Positions 29,851 through 38,775 of a DNA stretch of 64,000 nt are shown one piece after another. The stretch covers positions 1-64,000 of the forward strand of contig JBQTJJ010000001.1 of assembly GCA_052387235.1 (NCBI GenBank), in the 5' to 3' direction. This DNA is from JBQTJJ01 sp052387235. GTDB taxonomy: Bacteria; Actinomycetota; Acidimicrobiia; Acidimicrobiales; GCA-2861595. Under the pieces are notes generated by a model. That model was not told where the DNA came from and made no database searches. It saw nothing but the letters and a program-made list of their open reading frames with translations. A program made the position numbers and the translations under genes. How positions within the stretch are numbered: position 1 is the first letter of the stretch; each line of letters starts with the position of its first letter.

Positions 29851-30540
29851 TCACTCGCCGGGGCCGGCGTTGTGCTGGAGGAAGAAGAGCACGGCCGCCA
29901 CGCGGTGGTTGATGTCCAGCTCCTCGTTGAGGCCGAGCTTCCGGAATATGGCATTGATGTGCTTCTCCACCGCCCGCTCGCTCAGGACGAGGGCGTCACC
30001 GATGGCGGCGTTGGTGCGCCCGGTGGCCATCAGCTCAAGCACCTGGTTCTCGCGGGGGGTGAGGCCGTGGAGCCGGGAGAGGCTGCGGCGGTGCTGCGCC
30101 TCGATCAGGGCGTCGACCACCTTCGGATCGAGGACCGAGCCGCCGGCGGCCACCTCCCGGATGGCCTCGGCCAGCTTGGTGGGCTCGCCCAGCCGCTCCT
30201 TCAGCAGGTAGGCCAGCCCCTTCGATCCGCCCCGCAGGAGCTCCAGGGCGTACTCGGGGTCGGCGTACTGCGAGAGGATCACGATGCCGATGTCGGGGTC
30301 GCCGCCGCGGATGCGGAGGGCGGCATCGATGCCCTCGGTCTGGTACGTGGGCGGCATCCTGATGTCGAGCACCACCGCGGCGCACGCGGTGGTCTCCATC
30401 AGCGCGAACAGCTCGGCGGGGTCGGCGGCCGTGCCGACCACCTCGATGCCGGCGACGGACGACAGCACGCTGCGCGCACCCTCGCGGACGAGGTACTCGT
30501 CGTCGACGACGATGACGCGAAGTGCGCCGCCTGGCGACAT
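29851..30540 (-). CDS. NarL/LuxR-type response regulator
   Basis: 229 residues from the ATG at 30538-30540, chosen for its AAAGGTGG ribosome site; an ATG nine codons upstream has none. The receiver domain shows VIVVDDEYLVREGARSVL, the phosphorylation site in AVVLDIRMPP, and VILSQYADPEYALELL. The C-terminal helix-turn-helix is LTPRENQVLELMATGRTNAA then LSERAVEKHINAIFRKL. It is convergent with the HisKA_3 kinase, the natural partner. The kinase stop and this stop are 15 bp apart. Confidence 0.95.
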   Translation of the reverse strand: MSPGGALRVIVVDDEYLVREGARSVLSSVAGIEVVGTAADPAELFALMETTACAAVVLDIRMPPTYQTEGIDAALRIRGGDPDIGIVILSQYADPEYALELLRGGSKGLAYLLKERLGEPTKLAEAIREVAAGGSVLDPKVVDALIEAQHRRSLSRLHGLTPRENQVLELMATGRTNAAIGDALVLSERAVEKHINAIFRKLGLNEELDINHRVAAVLFFLQHNAGPGE

Positions 30541-30594
30541 GGCCACCTTTCTCTGCTTCGCCGCCATCGTATTTGAGCGCAGGCGACGTGACAG

Positions 30595-30610
30595 GGGGTG
30601 CTAGCACCCC
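30595..30610. promoter_or_regulatory. 16-bp perfect palindrome in divergent promoter region
   Basis: GGGGTGCTAGCACCCC is a perfect palindrome with a CTAG centre, 55 bp upstream of the response regulator start and 98 bp upstream of the divergent gene. It looks like a dimeric regulator operator. The response regulator itself is an obvious candidate to bind it, which is inference. Confidence 0.5.
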
Positions 30611-30707
30611 TTGGAAATACACCTGATCCCACGGTTTCGTATCAAGCCCGGTAGCGGCCACTCTTGCTGGGTCGACGGTCATCGGCCGGCGACTGACGGA
30701 GGCACCA

Positions 30708-32228
30708 ATGAGCACACTGACGCCCGATGCCACCAGGCCCGGCCCTTGGGGCCCGGGGCAGTTCGTCACGCACGCCGACTGGGGGTCCCTCGGTCCGGGC
30801 GAGCACGGTGCCGTCGACAGGAACTTCCTGGAAGACGCCCTCGCCTCCCACGTGGCCGGCGCCGGTCGAGCCCGGCTCGACCCACAGCGCCTGGGAGCCG
30901 TCCTGGCCCGCATGGGCCTCCTCGGCCGGCCCCCGCTCACCCTGGCCGAAGCCGGCCGCCTGGCCGGGCTCACGGGCGAGCGGGTGCGCCAGCTGGAGGC
31001 CCGGGTGCGCAAGCACTTCGCCGATGCGGGCCCGACCGCGCTGCCCGAGCTGGACGCGGCGCTGTCGGCGGTGGCCAGGGCCGCGCCGATGCCGGCCGGC
31101 GCCGTGGGGCAACTGCTGGCCGAGCGGGGCGTGAGCGCGGGGCCGTTCTGCGCCGAGAGCCTCGTCCGCGCCGCCGGGCTCCTGGGCCGGGAGGTGCCGT
31201 TCGTCATCCTGGGCGCCGGGTCCACCGCGGTGGTCGTGCCCAGGCTCACGGCCGCCGCCGCCGCCAACGCCGGCGCCATCGAGCCCCGGGCCCGGCGCCA
31301 GGCCGAGCGCACGGGGGCGTTCACCATGGCCACCCTGGAGAAGGAGCTGTCCGAGGAGCGGATCACCGTCTCGCGCCGCCAGATGAAGCTCGTCATGGCG
31401 ACCTGCGAGGGGCTGGAGCCCTGCGGGCAGGGGTGGCTGTGCTTCCGGGACGCCCGGCCCGCGGGCAGCTTCGTCCGGGCATCCCTGCGCATGCTGGCGG
31501 TCACGTCGCCCCTGGCGGTGCACTCGCTGCACGACGGCCTTCGACGCCACAACGCCTTCCGGCGCCTGCCGCCTCCGCCGCCGGTCCAGGTGCTGGCCGC
31601 CGTGTACCGCTCCCATCCCTCCTTCGTCGTCGAGCCGGACGGTCGGGTGGCGCCGGCGCAGCCGGTGGAGCTGTCCATCGTCGGCCCGCTGAACCAGCGG
31701 ATCGTCGAGATCATCCGGGCCGCCGGCGGCGTGCTGGCCCGCCCCGATCTGCTGGACGCCTGCCACCGGGCCGAGCTGAACCTCACCTCGGTGAACCTCT
31801 ACACGACCTACTCCGAGTGCCTGGAGCGGGTCGGCCCCGCCCTGTTCGCTCCACGCGGGTCGGCGGTGGCGGCTCCCGTCGGGCCGGGCCGCAGCACGCG
31901 GCGCGATCCGGACCACGCCTTCGGCCGGACCCCGGACGGGCGGCCGTGGATGGTGGCCAGGGTGACGTCCAGCACCTGGGCCAATGGCGTGGTCCACGTC
32001 CCCGCCGGGCTGCGGCCCCTCGTCGAGGACCGCCGATTCGTGGGCGAGTCCGTCGACGGGTCGCCGCTCACCACGCTGGGGGTCGATCGCCACGGCAACT
32101 CCTGGGGCTGGACCGGCTTCCTGCGGCGGGCCGGGGTGCAACCGGGCCAGTTGGTGCGGGCCACGTTCGACCTCGCGGACGAGACCGTGCTGCTCGAGGC
32201 CGTCGCCCCCGCCGATCCCGGCAGGTAG
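30708..32228 (+). CDS. Protein with sigma-region-4-like helix-turn-helix, function unknown
   Basis: 506 residues, no signal peptide or membrane span. Residues about 77-100 (LTLAEAGRLAGLTGERVRQL, then EARVRKHF) match a sigma-70 region 4-type helix-turn-helix. The rest is helical with repeated segments resembling winged-helix units: around 205-245 (TMATLEKELSEERITVSRRQ), 265-305 and 325-365 (IVEIIRAAGGVLARPDLLDA). The C-terminal about 90 residues include WGWTGFLRRAGVQPGQLVRA, a small beta module. It may be a DNA-binding regulator. I cannot name the family. Divergent from the response regulator across the palindrome-containing spacer. Confidence 0.65.
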   Translation: MSTLTPDATRPGPWGPGQFVTHADWGSLGPGEHGAVDRNFLEDALASHVAGAGRARLDPQRLGAVLARMGLLGRPPLTLAEAGRLAGLTGERVRQLEARVRKHFADAGPTALPELDAALSAVARAAPMPAGAVGQLLAERGVSAGPFCAESLVRAAGLLGREVPFVILGAGSTAVVVPRLTAAAAANAGAIEPRARRQAERTGAFTMATLEKELSEERITVSRRQMKLVMATCEGLEPCGQGWLCFRDARPAGSFVRASLRMLAVTSPLAVHSLHDGLRRHNAFRRLPPPPPVQVLAAVYRSHPSFVVEPDGRVAPAQPVELSIVGPLNQRIVEIIRAAGGVLARPDLLDACHRAELNLTSVNLYTTYSECLERVGPALFAPRGSAVAAPVGPGRSTRRDPDHAFGRTPDGRPWMVARVTSSTWANGVVHVPAGLRPLVEDRRFVGESVDGSPLTTLGVDRHGNSWGWTGFLRRAGVQPGQLVRATFDLADETVLLEAVAPADPGR

Positions 32229-32235
32229 GCACTGA

Positions 32236-32260
32236 GCCCCGCCGGTCACGCCGGCGGCGG
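32236..32260 (+). terminator. GC-rich hairpin after the helix-turn-helix gene
   Basis: CCCGCCGG and CCGGCGG flank a short TCACG loop just past the stop at 32228, giving a strong stem without a T-run. The remaining sequence to 32471 (243 bp in all between genes) holds no further gene that I can support. It presumably carries the promoter of the hemerythrin gene, whose AGAGGAGAGAG ribosome site lies at about 32455-32465. Confidence 0.4.
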
Positions 32261-32471
32261 GTGCGCCGGCCGGGCACCGGAGGCGGGTGGAGGATCCCTG
32301 GGCGCCGGCCGGACGCGCCGCCTCGGGTGCCGGGGCTTCCCGAGCCTCTCCCTGCTCTGTCCTCGGCGGCTGCGGCGCGGTAGATTTTCCGGGCAGCAGC
32401 ACCATGTGTCGTGCCCGCACGGGCGATGTGACCCCGGCCCACACAGCCGGAGCGAGAGGAGAGAGAGCCGG

Positions 32472-32987
32472 ATGTCCGACATCACCAAAGTGCTGAGGGA
32501 TGACCACGCCAGGATCAAGCGCCTGTTCCTCCGGGCCAACCAGGCGTCGGAGGACGTTTCCATAGCCCTCGACGTGTGCGACGAGCTGGTGATCCACGGC
32601 ACCATCGAGGAGGAGATCGTCTACCCGGCCCTGGCCGAGCTCGACTCCCGCCTGGCGGAGGAGTCCGAGGACGAGCACGAGGAGGCCAAGGAGATCATCG
32701 CCGAGATCCAGGACCTCGATCCGTACGACCCGGCGGTGGCCGGCCTCATGGTCCAGCTCAAGAAGGCGGTGATGCGCCACGTCGACAAGGAGGAGAAGGT
32801 CGTATTCCCCGTCCTCGAGCGCGGCCTCCCCGACCAGCTGCTCGAGCTCGGCAGCCAGGCCTTCGCCATGCGCCAGGAGCTCCTCGGCGCTCGGCCGCCC
32901 CGGCGGTCGACCCAGACGACCCAGACCGCCAACGTGGGCTGGAGCCGGGCCCGTCGCAAGTCGGCCACGAGCAACATGGGGTTCTGA
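32472..32987 (+). CDS. Hemerythrin-like HHE protein
   Basis: 171 residues from an ATG with a purine-rich ribosome site. HHE domain with LRDDHARIKRLF, ELVIHGTIEEEIVYPALAEL, EDEHEEAKEIIAEI and VMRHVDKEEKVVFPVLE, the spaced ligands of a di-iron four-helix bundle. The C-terminal about 30 residues are basic and low complexity (SQTTQ-like, SRARRKSATS). It differs from the hemerythrin at 5173 in lacking the Rho-N-like tail. It may sense or buffer oxygen or reactive species in the cytosol. Confidence 0.9.
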   Translation: MSDITKVLRDDHARIKRLFLRANQASEDVSIALDVCDELVIHGTIEEEIVYPALAELDSRLAEESEDEHEEAKEIIAEIQDLDPYDPAVAGLMVQLKKAVMRHVDKEEKVVFPVLERGLPDQLLELGSQAFAMRQELLGARPPRRSTQTTQTANVGWSRARRKSATSNMGF

Positions 32988-33054
32988 GCAGCTCCGCCGT
33001 TTTTCCGGATCGGGGGGTGTTTCACCCGTTCCGGCGCTTTAGACTCTCCCTCCG

Positions 33055-34221
33055 ATGCATCGCATGGTCCGGCGTCTGCTGTTCGCGTCCGTCGGTCTGC
33101 TCGTCGTTCTCGGGGGGACGGCCGCCGCCGCGGCCTGGTACGACGGCGCCCACCGTGACCGGCTGCTCCCCGGCGTCACGGTGGGCGGGATCGACGCCGG
33201 CGGGAAGCCGGCGGCCGCCATCGTCCAGGCCCTGGACGCCGAGTTGCCGCCCATCGGCGCCACCGCCCTGCGGGTGACGGCCGGACCGGCCCGCACCACG
33301 CTGACGCTCTCCGACCTCGGGCTGCGCTCCGACGCGGCCGAGAGCGTGGCCCGGGCCCGGGCCGAGGCCGACCGGATGGGCGTCCTGGGCAGGGTGTGGC
33401 ACCACCTGCTGGACAAGCCGGTGGAGCGGCACTACCCCGTGCGCCTCCAGGTCAGCCGGGCCGAGGTGGAGCGGGCCGTCCTCCGCCTGTCCAAGCAGGT
33501 GCAGCTCGATCCGGTGGACGCCCGGATCGACACCTCGTCGGGCATGGTGAGCATCCTGCCGGCGGCCCGGGGCCGCACCCTCGACGTGGCCGCCGCCACC
33601 GAGCGCGTCCATGCCGCTGCCGTCGACGTCGCCAACGGCACACGCACCGACGTGGAGGTCTCGGCGCCGGTGCGGGCCCTCGAGCCCCGGATCAAGGGCT
33701 TCGACGACGTCATCCTCGTTCGCGTGGCCGAGAACAAGCTCTACCACTACGACAACGGCGTCCTGGCCAAGACCTACAGCGTGGCCACGGGCACGGCCAG
33801 GTACCCCACCCCCAAGGGGAACTTCTCGGTGGTGCTCAAGCGCCGCAACCCCACGTGGGTGAACCCCGACCCTCGCGGCTGGGGCCGCAGCCTCCCGGCC
33901 AGGATCGGGCCCGGGCCCCGCAATCCGCTCGGCACCAGGGCCCTGAACCTCGACGCACCCGGCATCCGGATCCATGGCACCGCCAACGTGGCCTCGCTCG
34001 GCACGCCGGCGTCGCACGGCTGCATCCGGATGGCCATGCCCGACATCGAGGAGCTGTTCGACAAGGTCGAGCAGGGCACGCCCGTCGCCATCATCCAGGG
34101 CCCGCCCCCGCCCACGCCTGTGCCGCCTGTACCCGGAGCGGCTCCGGTGCCGGCCGCGCCCGCATCGCCGGTCGCCACCATCGGCGACCCCGACTCGCCG
34201 GTCGACCTGGAGGCCGGGTAG
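33055..34221 (+). CDS. L,D-transpeptidase with peptidoglycan-binding repeat region
   Basis: 388 residues with an N-terminal signal anchor (VRRLLFASVGLLVVLGG). Residues about 35-210 resemble the PG_binding_4 module of VanW/L,D-transpeptidase proteins (GVTVGGIDAGGKPAAAIVQA). The YkuD catalytic domain follows: DVILVRVAENKLYHYDNGVL, ATGTARYPTPKGNFSVV, GIRIHGTANVASLGTPASHG and GCIRM, with His near 307, His321 and the nucleophile Cys323. It forms 3-3 cross-links in peptidoglycan outside the membrane. A Pro/Ala-rich tail ends the protein. Confidence 0.93.
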   Translation: MHRMVRRLLFASVGLLVVLGGTAAAAAWYDGAHRDRLLPGVTVGGIDAGGKPAAAIVQALDAELPPIGATALRVTAGPARTTLTLSDLGLRSDAAESVARARAEADRMGVLGRVWHHLLDKPVERHYPVRLQVSRAEVERAVLRLSKQVQLDPVDARIDTSSGMVSILPAARGRTLDVAAATERVHAAAVDVANGTRTDVEVSAPVRALEPRIKGFDDVILVRVAENKLYHYDNGVLAKTYSVATGTARYPTPKGNFSVVLKRRNPTWVNPDPRGWGRSLPARIGPGPRNPLGTRALNLDAPGIRIHGTANVASLGTPASHGCIRMAMPDIEELFDKVEQGTPVAIIQGPPPPTPVPPVPGAAPVPAAPASPVATIGDPDSPVDLEAG

Positions 34222-34264
34222 AGGACCCGCCGGGCCGGAGGCGCCACGCCGCTAGCGTCCCGCC

Positions 34265-35770
34265 ATGGCCGAGGTTTCCGACGACGATCGCGCAACCCCG
34301 GTCATCCTCGTGTCCAACCGGGGTCCGGTGGGGTACTCCAGCGAGGGCGGGCGGCGCACCACCAAGCGGGGGGGCGGCGGCCTGGTCACCGCCCTTTCGG
34401 GCCTGGCGGGGCGCTTGGACGACGTGGTGTGGGTCTGCGCCGCCCTGTCGGAGGAGGACGCCGTCGTCGCCGGGGAGCACGGAGGCCTGGCTTTCGAGCC
34501 CGGCGAGCCGGGTGGCGGGCTCAAGGTCCGCTTCCTCGTCCTCGACCCCGACGAGCAGCACAAGTTCTACAACGTGATCTCGAACCCGCTGCTCTGGTTC
34601 ATCCAGCACTACCTGTGGGGGATGAGCACCGCTCCCGACATCACCGGCGTGGAGACCGACGCCTTCGCCCACGGGTACGAGCCCGTCAACCGGGCCTTCG
34701 CCGACGCCGTGGTGGAGGAGGTCGAGGCTCGGGGCGGGAGGGCGATCGTCATGCTGCAGGACTACCACTTCTACCTCGTGCCGGACACGGTCCGGTCCCG
34801 GTGCCCCGACGCCTTCCTCCACCACTTCGTGCACATCCCCTGGCCCCAGCCCGACGCGTGGCTCGTCCTGCCCCCCGCCATGCGCGAGGCCGTGCTCCGG
34901 GGCGTGCTCGGCAACGACGTGGTGGCCTTCCACACCGAGCGCTACGCCCGGAACTTCCTCCTGGGCTGCCAGGAGCTGCTGGACCTGCCGGTGGACCTGG
35001 AGCGCATGACGGTGGACGTGGACGGCCGCACCGTGCGGGCCCGCTGGTATCCCATCTCGGTCGACGCCGGCGCCCTGGAGGAGCTGGCCGCCTCCCCCGG
35101 CGTGGCCGAGCACCAACGGCGGCTGGCGGAGCGCCAGCGGGACCACCTGGTGCTGCGGGTCGACCGGGCCGACCTCAGCAAGAACATCGTCCGGGGCTTC
35201 CGCGCCTTCGACGTGCTCCTCGACGACCATCCCGAGCTGCTCGAGCGGGTGACCTTCCTGGCCCTGATCCAGCCCAGCCGCCAGGATGTGGACGCCTACG
35301 TCGAGTACCTGGAGCGGGTCCGGCGGGTGGTGGCCGACGTCAACTTGAAGCACGGCACGTCGGACTGGCAGCCCATCGACCTCCGCCTCGAGGACGACCT
35401 GGAGCAGGCGGTGGCCGCCTACAAGCTGTTCGACGTGCTCGTGGTCAACGCCATCTTCGACGGCATGAACCTGGTGGCGAAGGAGGCGGTCCTGGTGAAC
35501 GAGCGGGACGGCGTGCTGGCGCTCTCCGAGAACACCGGTGCCCACGAGGAGCTGGGCGAGTTCGCGGTGACACTGCACCCCTTCGACATCCAGCAGCAGG
35601 CCGATGCCCTGCACGAGGCGCTCGAGATGGAGCCGGCCGAGCGCCGGCGCCGGCTGGCTGCGTGCGCCGAGCTGATCCGGGAGAACGACATCGGCAAGTG
35701 GCTCAGCGAGCAGCTGCGCGACGCGCGCCGGCTGCACCATCCGACGGGGGCGGGGACCGGCGCGGACTAG
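34265..35770 (+). CDS. otsA: Trehalose-6-phosphate synthase family (GT20)
   Basis: 501 residues. GT20 signatures: VILVSNRGPVGYS at the start, KFYNVISNPLLWFIQHYLWG, MLQDYHFYLVPDTV, HHFVHIPWPQPDAW, NDVVAFHTERYARNFL, VDRADLSKNIVRGFRAFDVL (donor-binding Arg/Lys) and DGMNLVAKEAV then LSENTGAHEELGE. It should join glucose from a nucleotide sugar to glucose-6-phosphate. No OtsB phosphatase domain is fused or adjacent. Together with the glgX-treY-treZ operon it would provide a second trehalose route. The acceptor could differ (for example glycerol-3-phosphate in related enzymes), so the symbol is by family. Confidence 0.88.
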   Translation: MAEVSDDDRATPVILVSNRGPVGYSSEGGRRTTKRGGGGLVTALSGLAGRLDDVVWVCAALSEEDAVVAGEHGGLAFEPGEPGGGLKVRFLVLDPDEQHKFYNVISNPLLWFIQHYLWGMSTAPDITGVETDAFAHGYEPVNRAFADAVVEEVEARGGRAIVMLQDYHFYLVPDTVRSRCPDAFLHHFVHIPWPQPDAWLVLPPAMREAVLRGVLGNDVVAFHTERYARNFLLGCQELLDLPVDLERMTVDVDGRTVRARWYPISVDAGALEELAASPGVAEHQRRLAERQRDHLVLRVDRADLSKNIVRGFRAFDVLLDDHPELLERVTFLALIQPSRQDVDAYVEYLERVRRVVADVNLKHGTSDWQPIDLRLEDDLEQAVAAYKLFDVLVVNAIFDGMNLVAKEAVLVNERDGVLALSENTGAHEELGEFAVTLHPFDIQQQADALHEALEMEPAERRRRLAACAELIRENDIGKWLSEQLRDARRLHHPTGAGTGAD

Positions 35771-35918
35771 TGCTCCATCAGTCATCGTCGGCGATGCGCA
35801 CGGCGAGCCGGGGGCGCCGCTGGCAGGGCCGCAGGACGAAGGCGCACACCGCGTGCGTCGGGCCGGAACGGGCCACCTCGGGGCGATGGTCCCGCCCGGC
35901 GTCGTAGGGTCGCACGCC

Positions 35919-37448
35919 GTGACCGGTGTGGACGTGGTGGTCGGCGCCGGCCACAACGGGCTGGTGGCGGCCTGCTACCTGGCCCGGGCCGGGCGCGACG
36001 TGGTCGTGCTGGAGCAGCTCGACCGCCCCGGGGGCGGCTCCCGCACCGAGGAGACCGTGGCCGGCTACCGCTTCGACCTGCACTCGGCGGCCCACAACAT
36101 CATCAACATGACCGACATCCCGGCCGAGCTCGACCTGGCCGGCGCCGGCCTCGACTACCTGGAGATGGACCCGTTCTCGATCGCCGTCCACGCCGACGGC
36201 CGGCGGGTCCGCTTCTTCCGGTCCATCGAGGCCACGCTCGACTCCATCGCCGAGGACTCCCCCACCGAGGCGCTCGCCTACCGATGCTTCCTGGACCAGG
36301 CGGTGCCGGTGGTGCGGGCCATCCTCCCCGCCGTCCGGGGCGACACCTCGCGCCGGGCCCTCCCCCGCCAGTTGGCAAGTGTCGTCCGCTGCCTGCGCCG
36401 TCACCCGCTGGCCACCGTCCGCGACGTCCTGAGCCCCTACGAGACGCTGCTGGAGCGCTGGCTCCCGTCCGACCTCACCCGCGGCCCGGTGGCGGCCTTC
36501 GCCGCCCACGCCGGCGTCGGCCCCTCCACCCCTGGTGGCGCGCTGTACGCGTTCTGGCAGGCCGCCTACCACCTGTTCGGGCAGTGGCACGGACGGGGCG
36601 GGGCCCAGAACCTCACCGATGCGCTGGCCGCCCGGCTGCGCTCGCTCGGCGGGCAGCTGCGGTGCTCGGCGCCGGTGGCCAGGATCGAGGCCCCCGGCGG
36701 CCGGGTCCGCGCCGTGGTCCTGGAGGACGGGGAGCGGATCGAGGCGGCAACCGTCCTCACCGCCATGGACCCGAAGACCGCCCTGCTGGAGCTCCTCCAG
36801 CCGCCGCTGGCCGGCGAGGCCGGCGCCGACCTGGCCGCGGCCCGGCGCTCCAACGTGGTGCAGGCCGTCGTCCACGTTGCCACCGACCGCCTGCCCGCCT
36901 ACCCGGGCGCCCGGCACGGGGACTGGAACGGGCTGCAGTCCTACGTCGACGGGCTGGGTGACCTCAGCCGGGCCTGGGCCGCGGCCGAAGCCGGGCTGCT
37001 CCCGGACCCGCTCCCCCTCTACGCCTTCACCCCGTCCGCGCTCGACGACGGCCTGGCGCCGCCAGGTCACCACACCGTCTACCTGGCCTGCCCGGCCTCG
37101 CCGGCGGTGGTGGGGGGCGGCTGGCCGGCCCGGCGGGACGAGCTCGTGGAGCGCAGCCTGGACGTGGTGGAGTCCCGCGCCCCCGGCTTCCGGGCATCGG
37201 TGCAGGGCGTCGCCACCTGGACCCCGGACGAGATGGAGCAGGTGGAGCGGTGGCCCGGGGGCCATCCCATGTACCTCGACATCGCCCTCGACCAGCTCGG
37301 CCCCTTCCGGCCCACCCGGCAGCTGGGCGGCTGGCGCACACCCGTGCGGGGCCTCTTCATCTCAGGGGCCGGCACCAACCCGTCCGGCGGCATCGCCGGC
37401 ACGCCGGGGCGCCAGGCGGCCCGGGCCCTGCTCGCCGACCACACCTGA
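35919..37448 (+). CDS. Phytoene-desaturase-like FAD oxidoreductase
   Basis: About 509 residues from the GTG at 35919 (open in frame to 35853). The N-terminal FAD motif is VDVVVGAGHNGLVAACYLAR followed by VVVLEQLDRPGGGSRTEET, typical of the NAD(P)/FAD amine-oxidase/phytoene-desaturase superfamily. YRFDLHSAAHNII and the C-terminal GLFISGAGTNPSGGIAGTPG complete the FAD site. The substrate is unknown; no carotenoid genes are near. The 148 bp upstream contains no gene I can support. Confidence 0.88.
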   Translation: MTGVDVVVGAGHNGLVAACYLARAGRDVVVLEQLDRPGGGSRTEETVAGYRFDLHSAAHNIINMTDIPAELDLAGAGLDYLEMDPFSIAVHADGRRVRFFRSIEATLDSIAEDSPTEALAYRCFLDQAVPVVRAILPAVRGDTSRRALPRQLASVVRCLRRHPLATVRDVLSPYETLLERWLPSDLTRGPVAAFAAHAGVGPSTPGGALYAFWQAAYHLFGQWHGRGGAQNLTDALAARLRSLGGQLRCSAPVARIEAPGGRVRAVVLEDGERIEAATVLTAMDPKTALLELLQPPLAGEAGADLAAARRSNVVQAVVHVATDRLPAYPGARHGDWNGLQSYVDGLGDLSRAWAAAEAGLLPDPLPLYAFTPSALDDGLAPPGHHTVYLACPASPAVVGGGWPARRDELVERSLDVVESRAPGFRASVQGVATWTPDEMEQVERWPGGHPMYLDIALDQLGPFRPTRQLGGWRTPVRGLFISGAGTNPSGGIAGTPGRQAARALLADHT

Positions 37449-37529
37449 CCGGGCGAGCGAGAGGCCCTGGCGGACCGGCCCCGGCGGGCGTACGGTGCCC
37501 ACCTGAACGACGACGAGAGGGGGACGGCA

Positions 37530-38120
37530 ATGTTCGTACAGGTGATCCAGGGGAAGGTCGCGGACGCCGAGGGCATGCGCCGGCAGGTGGAGCGCTGGCA
37601 GGAGGAGCTGCGGCCGGGCGCCACGGGGTACCTCGGCAGCACCGCCGGCATCGCCGACGACGGGACCTTCGTGGCCTTCGTGCGGTTCGCGTCAGCCGAG
37701 GAGGCGCAGCGAAACAGCGAGCGACCGGAGCAGGGCGCCTGGTGGGCCGAGACCGCCACGTGCATCGACGGTGAGGCCAGCTTCCTCGAGGGCGACGACG
37801 TGGAGACGACGCTGGAGGGCGGGTCGGACCAGGCCGGCTTCGTCCAGATCATGCAGGGCACCGTCACCGACCGCGCCGTCGTCGCGGCGATGGAGCAGGA
37901 GTTCCTGCCCCGGCTCCAGGCCATGCGGCCCGACGTCATCGGCTCGGTACGGCTCTGGTCGGGCTCGCAGTTCACCGACGCCATCTACTTCACCAACGAG
38001 TCCGACGCCCGCAAGGGCGAGGAGGCCATGGGCCAGGAGGCCGGCGCCGACCTCGAGCGGTGGGCCGAGGTGATCAAGGACGTGAGCTTCATCGACCTCC
38101 GGGACCCCTGGCTCCACTAG
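37530..38120 (+). CDS. Tandem dimeric alpha/beta-barrel (ABM-like) protein
   Basis: 196 residues made of two related halves. The first starts MFVQVIQGKVADAEGMRRQV and the second, at about residue 107, GFVQIMQGTVTDRAVVAAME. Each is followed by a segment ending with FVAFVRFASAEEAQRN or AIYFTNESDARKGEE. The pattern is that of the antibiotic-biosynthesis-monooxygenase/ferredoxin-like fold, here duplicated in one chain to form an internal dimer. No cofactor site or enzymatic motif is obvious. GAGAGGGG upstream (about 37513-37522) provides the ribosome site. Confidence 0.75.
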   Translation: MFVQVIQGKVADAEGMRRQVERWQEELRPGATGYLGSTAGIADDGTFVAFVRFASAEEAQRNSERPEQGAWWAETATCIDGEASFLEGDDVETTLEGGSDQAGFVQIMQGTVTDRAVVAAMEQEFLPRLQAMRPDVIGSVRLWSGSQFTDAIYFTNESDARKGEEAMGQEAGADLERWAEVIKDVSFIDLRDPWLH

Positions 38121-38175
38121 AGGGGCAGGCAAGAGCCCGCACCCTCGAGGGGCCGAGCGTCTACCTTCTGCAGAC

Positions 38176-38775
38176 ATGAGACCGGCGTCGGCCCTCGCAC
38201 TGGCGGCGGCCCTGGCCCTGGCCGGCTGCAGCTCGGGCGACGGCGGGGAGGCACCCACCACCACGAGGGAGCCGGCGTCCACCACCAGTGCGCCGGCTTC
38301 CACCACCACGACGGCCGGTGCCGCGGCCACCCCCACCACGGGCGTGCCCACCCTGGGCCTGGACGGCATCGGCGCGCTACGCCTCGGGATGTCACGCGCC
38401 GCCGCCGAGCAGACCAGGATGCTCGGCCCGGTGGGGCCGGCGTGCGAGCTGTCAGGGACCACGGGCGCCGACCTGCTCCCGCCGCTCGAGGGCAGCGTGG
38501 AGTTCGGCCCCGACGGCCGCCTGGAATCGATCAACCTGCGGGCCGGCGCCACCACGGCGGAGGGCGTGGCGCCCACCGCCAGCCTGGACGAGGTACGCCA
38601 GGCCTACGACGGCCGCAACGGCTTCACCCTCACCCGCGACGACAGCCCCGCCGAGGTGTTCGGCATCTTCCTGGAGGAGGCCTCGAAGGGGGACGCCAGC
38701 TACACCTTCGACTTCGACGTGGGCTCGTCCAAGGCGTCGTCGGTGTCGGTGCCGGCTCCCGCGTTCTGCGATTGA
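38176..38775 (+). CDS. Secreted lipoprotein of unknown function
   Basis: 199 residues with a lipoprotein signal peptide ending LALAGC (Cys18), then a Thr/Ala-rich linker (about 25-55). The globular part starts LGLDGIGALRLGMSRAAAEQ. That glycine-rich L-G-M pattern occurs in many small actinobacterial lipoproteins and precedes a Cys-containing domain (GPACELSG, and a final PAFCD), possibly one disulfide. The 3' end overlaps the convergent VOC gene by 76 bp. Confidence 0.78.
   Translation: MRPASALALAAALALAGCSSGDGGEAPTTTREPASTTSAPASTTTTAGAAATPTTGVPTLGLDGIGALRLGMSRAAAEQTRMLGPVGPACELSGTTGADLLPPLEGSVEFGPDGRLESINLRAGATTAEGVAPTASLDEVRQAYDGRNGFTLTRDDSPAEVFGIFLEEASKGDASYTFDFDVGSSKASSVSVPAPAFCD

Noticed and set aside
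26600..35777. Shared 10-bp CTAGTGCTCC beside glgX and after otsA
   Set aside because: One occurrence is part of a stop-codon region and the other follows a stop. A 10-mer pair is expected by chance in 64 kb and no symmetry supports an operator.
35778..35874. Small minus-strand frame ending RRPRLAVRIADDD
   Set aside because: About 31 codons, GTG start only, no ribosome site, and it overlaps the likely promoter of the FAD oxidoreductase.
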